41,510 bases of DNA, taken from assembly GCA_964447175.1 (NCBI GenBank), contig CAYURP010000025.1, positions 1 through 41,510 of the forward strand, written 5' to 3'. Below the pieces are notes generated by a model, which ran no database searches, had not been told where the DNA came from, and saw nothing but the letters and a program-made list of their open reading frames with translations. A program made the translations under genes and the position numbers. Every line of letters begins with the position of its first letter. Positions within the stretch are counted from its first letter, which is position 1. The DNA comes from CAYURP01 sp964447175. Its GTDB lineage: Bacteria; Zixibacteria; MSB-5A5; SM23-73-2. Of the stretch, positions 40,435-41,510 are shown one piece after another.

Positions 40435-41510
40435 ATGAAGTCTAAAATGGAATGTTCAAAAGCCATTGCGGTTATAATTTTAATAGCTCTGCTTTTGGCA
40501 GGTTGTGCCAAAGATTCCGGAAAAGATATACAGGGAATCTGGGAAGGGACGCTGAAATTCCCGGGCATTGAAATGAGGGTTGTTTTCAAAATCTCCCGAA
40601 TGCCGGATGGCAAATACACAGCCATTATGATCAGGCCAGAGTTGGGAGACCAGGAAGTCAGCTTAAGCGGGGTTATTTTAGAAGACGATCGCCTGCAATT
40701 GGAGGTCGCCCCGGGACAGGTTTTATTCGATGGTTTTTTGAGATCGCATGAATCTGATATTATCGGCAATTGGATGGAAGGGGAGTTTTCACAGCCTCTG
40801 GCTTTGAAAAAAGTAAAAGAGGTATACAAGCCCAAAAGGCCGCAGGAACCGATTCCACCCTATCCTTATGATGAGCAAGAGGTGGTTTACGAAAATACAG
40901 AAGCCCAGTGTAAGCTGGCTGGTACCCTGACCTTGCCGCGCGAATGGTGCCCCTGCCCTGCAGTTCTTTTGGTTTCAGGAGGCGGGGCACAGAATCGGGA
41001 TGGGTTGATTCTGGGGCATCGTCCATTTCTGGTTTTAGCTGACTACCTCACCCGACAAAGGATAGCCGTTCTTCGGGTGGATGATCGGGGAGTAGGTGTT
41101 TCCATAGGTGATCGTTCCCAGGCTACAAGTGAAGATTATGCCCAGGATGCGCTGGCCGGGGTTGAGTTTCTGAAAAGCCATCCTGATATAGATCCCAAAC
41201 GGATCGGACTTATTGGTCATAGTGAGGGAAGCATCATAGCTTCCTTAGCTGCAGCGCAATCAAAAGATATTGCCTTTATCGTAATGGCAGCAAGTCCGGG
41301 CTTACCTGGTGAGGAGTACAACTACCAGTTCGAGGAATCGGTCAGTCGGGTATTGGGCCGAAGCGAGGAGACAATCGATTCAATACTTGCCCTGCAAAAA
41401 AGAATTTTCGTTGTATTGAAATCCGAGAAGGATACTGCATTAGCCAGGACTAAGCTTCGCCAGATTCTGGAGAATCTCGAACCGCCAATGTCTGAAGATG
41501 CGATCCAAGC
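40435..41510 (+). CDS. Lipoprotein alpha/beta hydrolase, 3' end beyond window
   Basis: At least 358 codons, open to the right edge. A signal with lipobox LLAGC (lipidated C24) is followed by a beta-sandwich-like N-terminal domain (IQGIWEGTLKFPGIEMRVVFKISRMPDGKYTAIM, SQPLALKKV) seen in DUF3887/DUF3471-like hydrolases. The alpha/beta hydrolase domain then begins (VLLVSGGGAQNRDG as oxyanion-hole strand, VLRVDDRGVGVS), with the nucleophile elbow GHSEGS (serine 263). The catalytic Asp and His lie past the window. These are exported serine hydrolases (esterase or peptidase). ATG 40447 is an alternative start; AAAGG lies too close to the first ATG and rather far from the second. Confidence 0.85.
   Translation, partial: MKSKMECSKAIAVIILIALLLAGCAKDSGKDIQGIWEGTLKFPGIEMRVVFKISRMPDGKYTAIMIRPELGDQEVSLSGVILEDDRLQLEVAPGQVLFDGFLRSHESDIIGNWMEGEFSQPLALKKVKEVYKPKRPQEPIPPYPYDEQEVVYENTEAQCKLAGTLTLPREWCPCPAVLLVSGGGAQNRDGLILGHRPFLVLADYLTRQRIAVLRVDDRGVGVSIGDRSQATSEDYAQDALAGVEFLKSHPDIDPKRIGLIGHSEGSIIASLAAAQSKDIAFIVMAASPGLPGEEYNYQFEESVSRVLGRSEETIDSILALQKRIFVVLKSEKDTALARTKLRQILENLEPPMSEDAIQ

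Noticed and set aside
1..41510. CRISPR arrays, tRNA or rRNA genes
   Set aside because: No regularly spaced direct repeats and no tRNA T-loop or rRNA signatures were found on reading both strands. The repeated elements seen are palindromic and irregularly spaced.

Overview
The window is a single scaffold segment with one run of 100 N at 31711-31810, so it is an assembled, probably metagenomic, draft. The gene set is that of a Gram-negative (diderm) bacterium: an LpxH-type phosphoesterase, MurA, an Omp85-like outer-membrane barrel, a PorV-like outer-membrane protein, several lipoproteins and c-type haem proteins. Lamin-tail plus FlgD-like C-terminal domains, PorV-like proteins, PD40 propellers and CBM9-like domains together point to an uncultured lineage of the FCB group (Zixibacteria, WOR-3 or Marinimicrobia-like). 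This placement is an inference from gene style, not a phylogeny.

Layout. 1-506: start of a DNA methyltransferase running off the left edge. 644-707: dispersed palindromic repeat. 768-3755: haem-binding sensor kinase and NtrC-type sigma-54 activator. 3893-10185: envelope block with LpxH-like enzyme, MurA, a metallopeptidase/propeller/outer-membrane-barrel fusion and an exported isoaspartyl methyltransferase. 10186-14640: AT-rich accessory island with an MvaI/BcnI-type restriction-modification operon (m4C methyltransferase, zinc ribbon, PD-(D/E)XK protein, restriction endonuclease with a damaged 5' end) flanked by imperfect inverted repeats that resemble integron attC or cassette ends, plus a two-gene hypothetical pair. 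14676-17659: peroxiredoxin, rubrerythrin-like protein, GT-A glycosyltransferase, cytochrome c lipoprotein. 18046-19429: truncated IS1595 transposase and a probable toxin-antitoxin pair. 19528-23580: exported beta-helix protein, PIN-like protein, phosphoesterase-CBM9 fusion. 23681-24118: an array of nine hairpins. 24152-29556: VIT/VWA protein, anti-sigma factor with a duplicated C-terminal module, ECF sigma factor, holA. 29756-31548: RNase H-fold protein and dGTPase. 31811-33825: a very small operon of three tiny ORFs with strong Shine-Dalgarno sites and a terminator, a type IV pilin-like gene interrupted by an in-frame TGA, and a candidate structured RNA. 33826-38084: three-gene operon of exported and outer-membrane proteins. 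38256-41510: winged-helix protein, membrane protein, SecD-P1-like lipoprotein and a lipoprotein alpha/beta hydrolase running off the right edge.

How parts fit. The sensor kinase and NtrC regulator form a redox or gas-sensing two-component system. The ECF sigma and anti-sigma genes form a cell-envelope regulatory pair, with the large exported VIT/VWA protein next downstream as a possible target. Peroxiredoxin and rubrerythrin suggest peroxide defence in an anaerobe or microaerophile. The least explained loci are the tiny-ORF operon (31878-32410), the structured RNA (33485-33626), the flanked restriction-modification island and the interrupted pilin.
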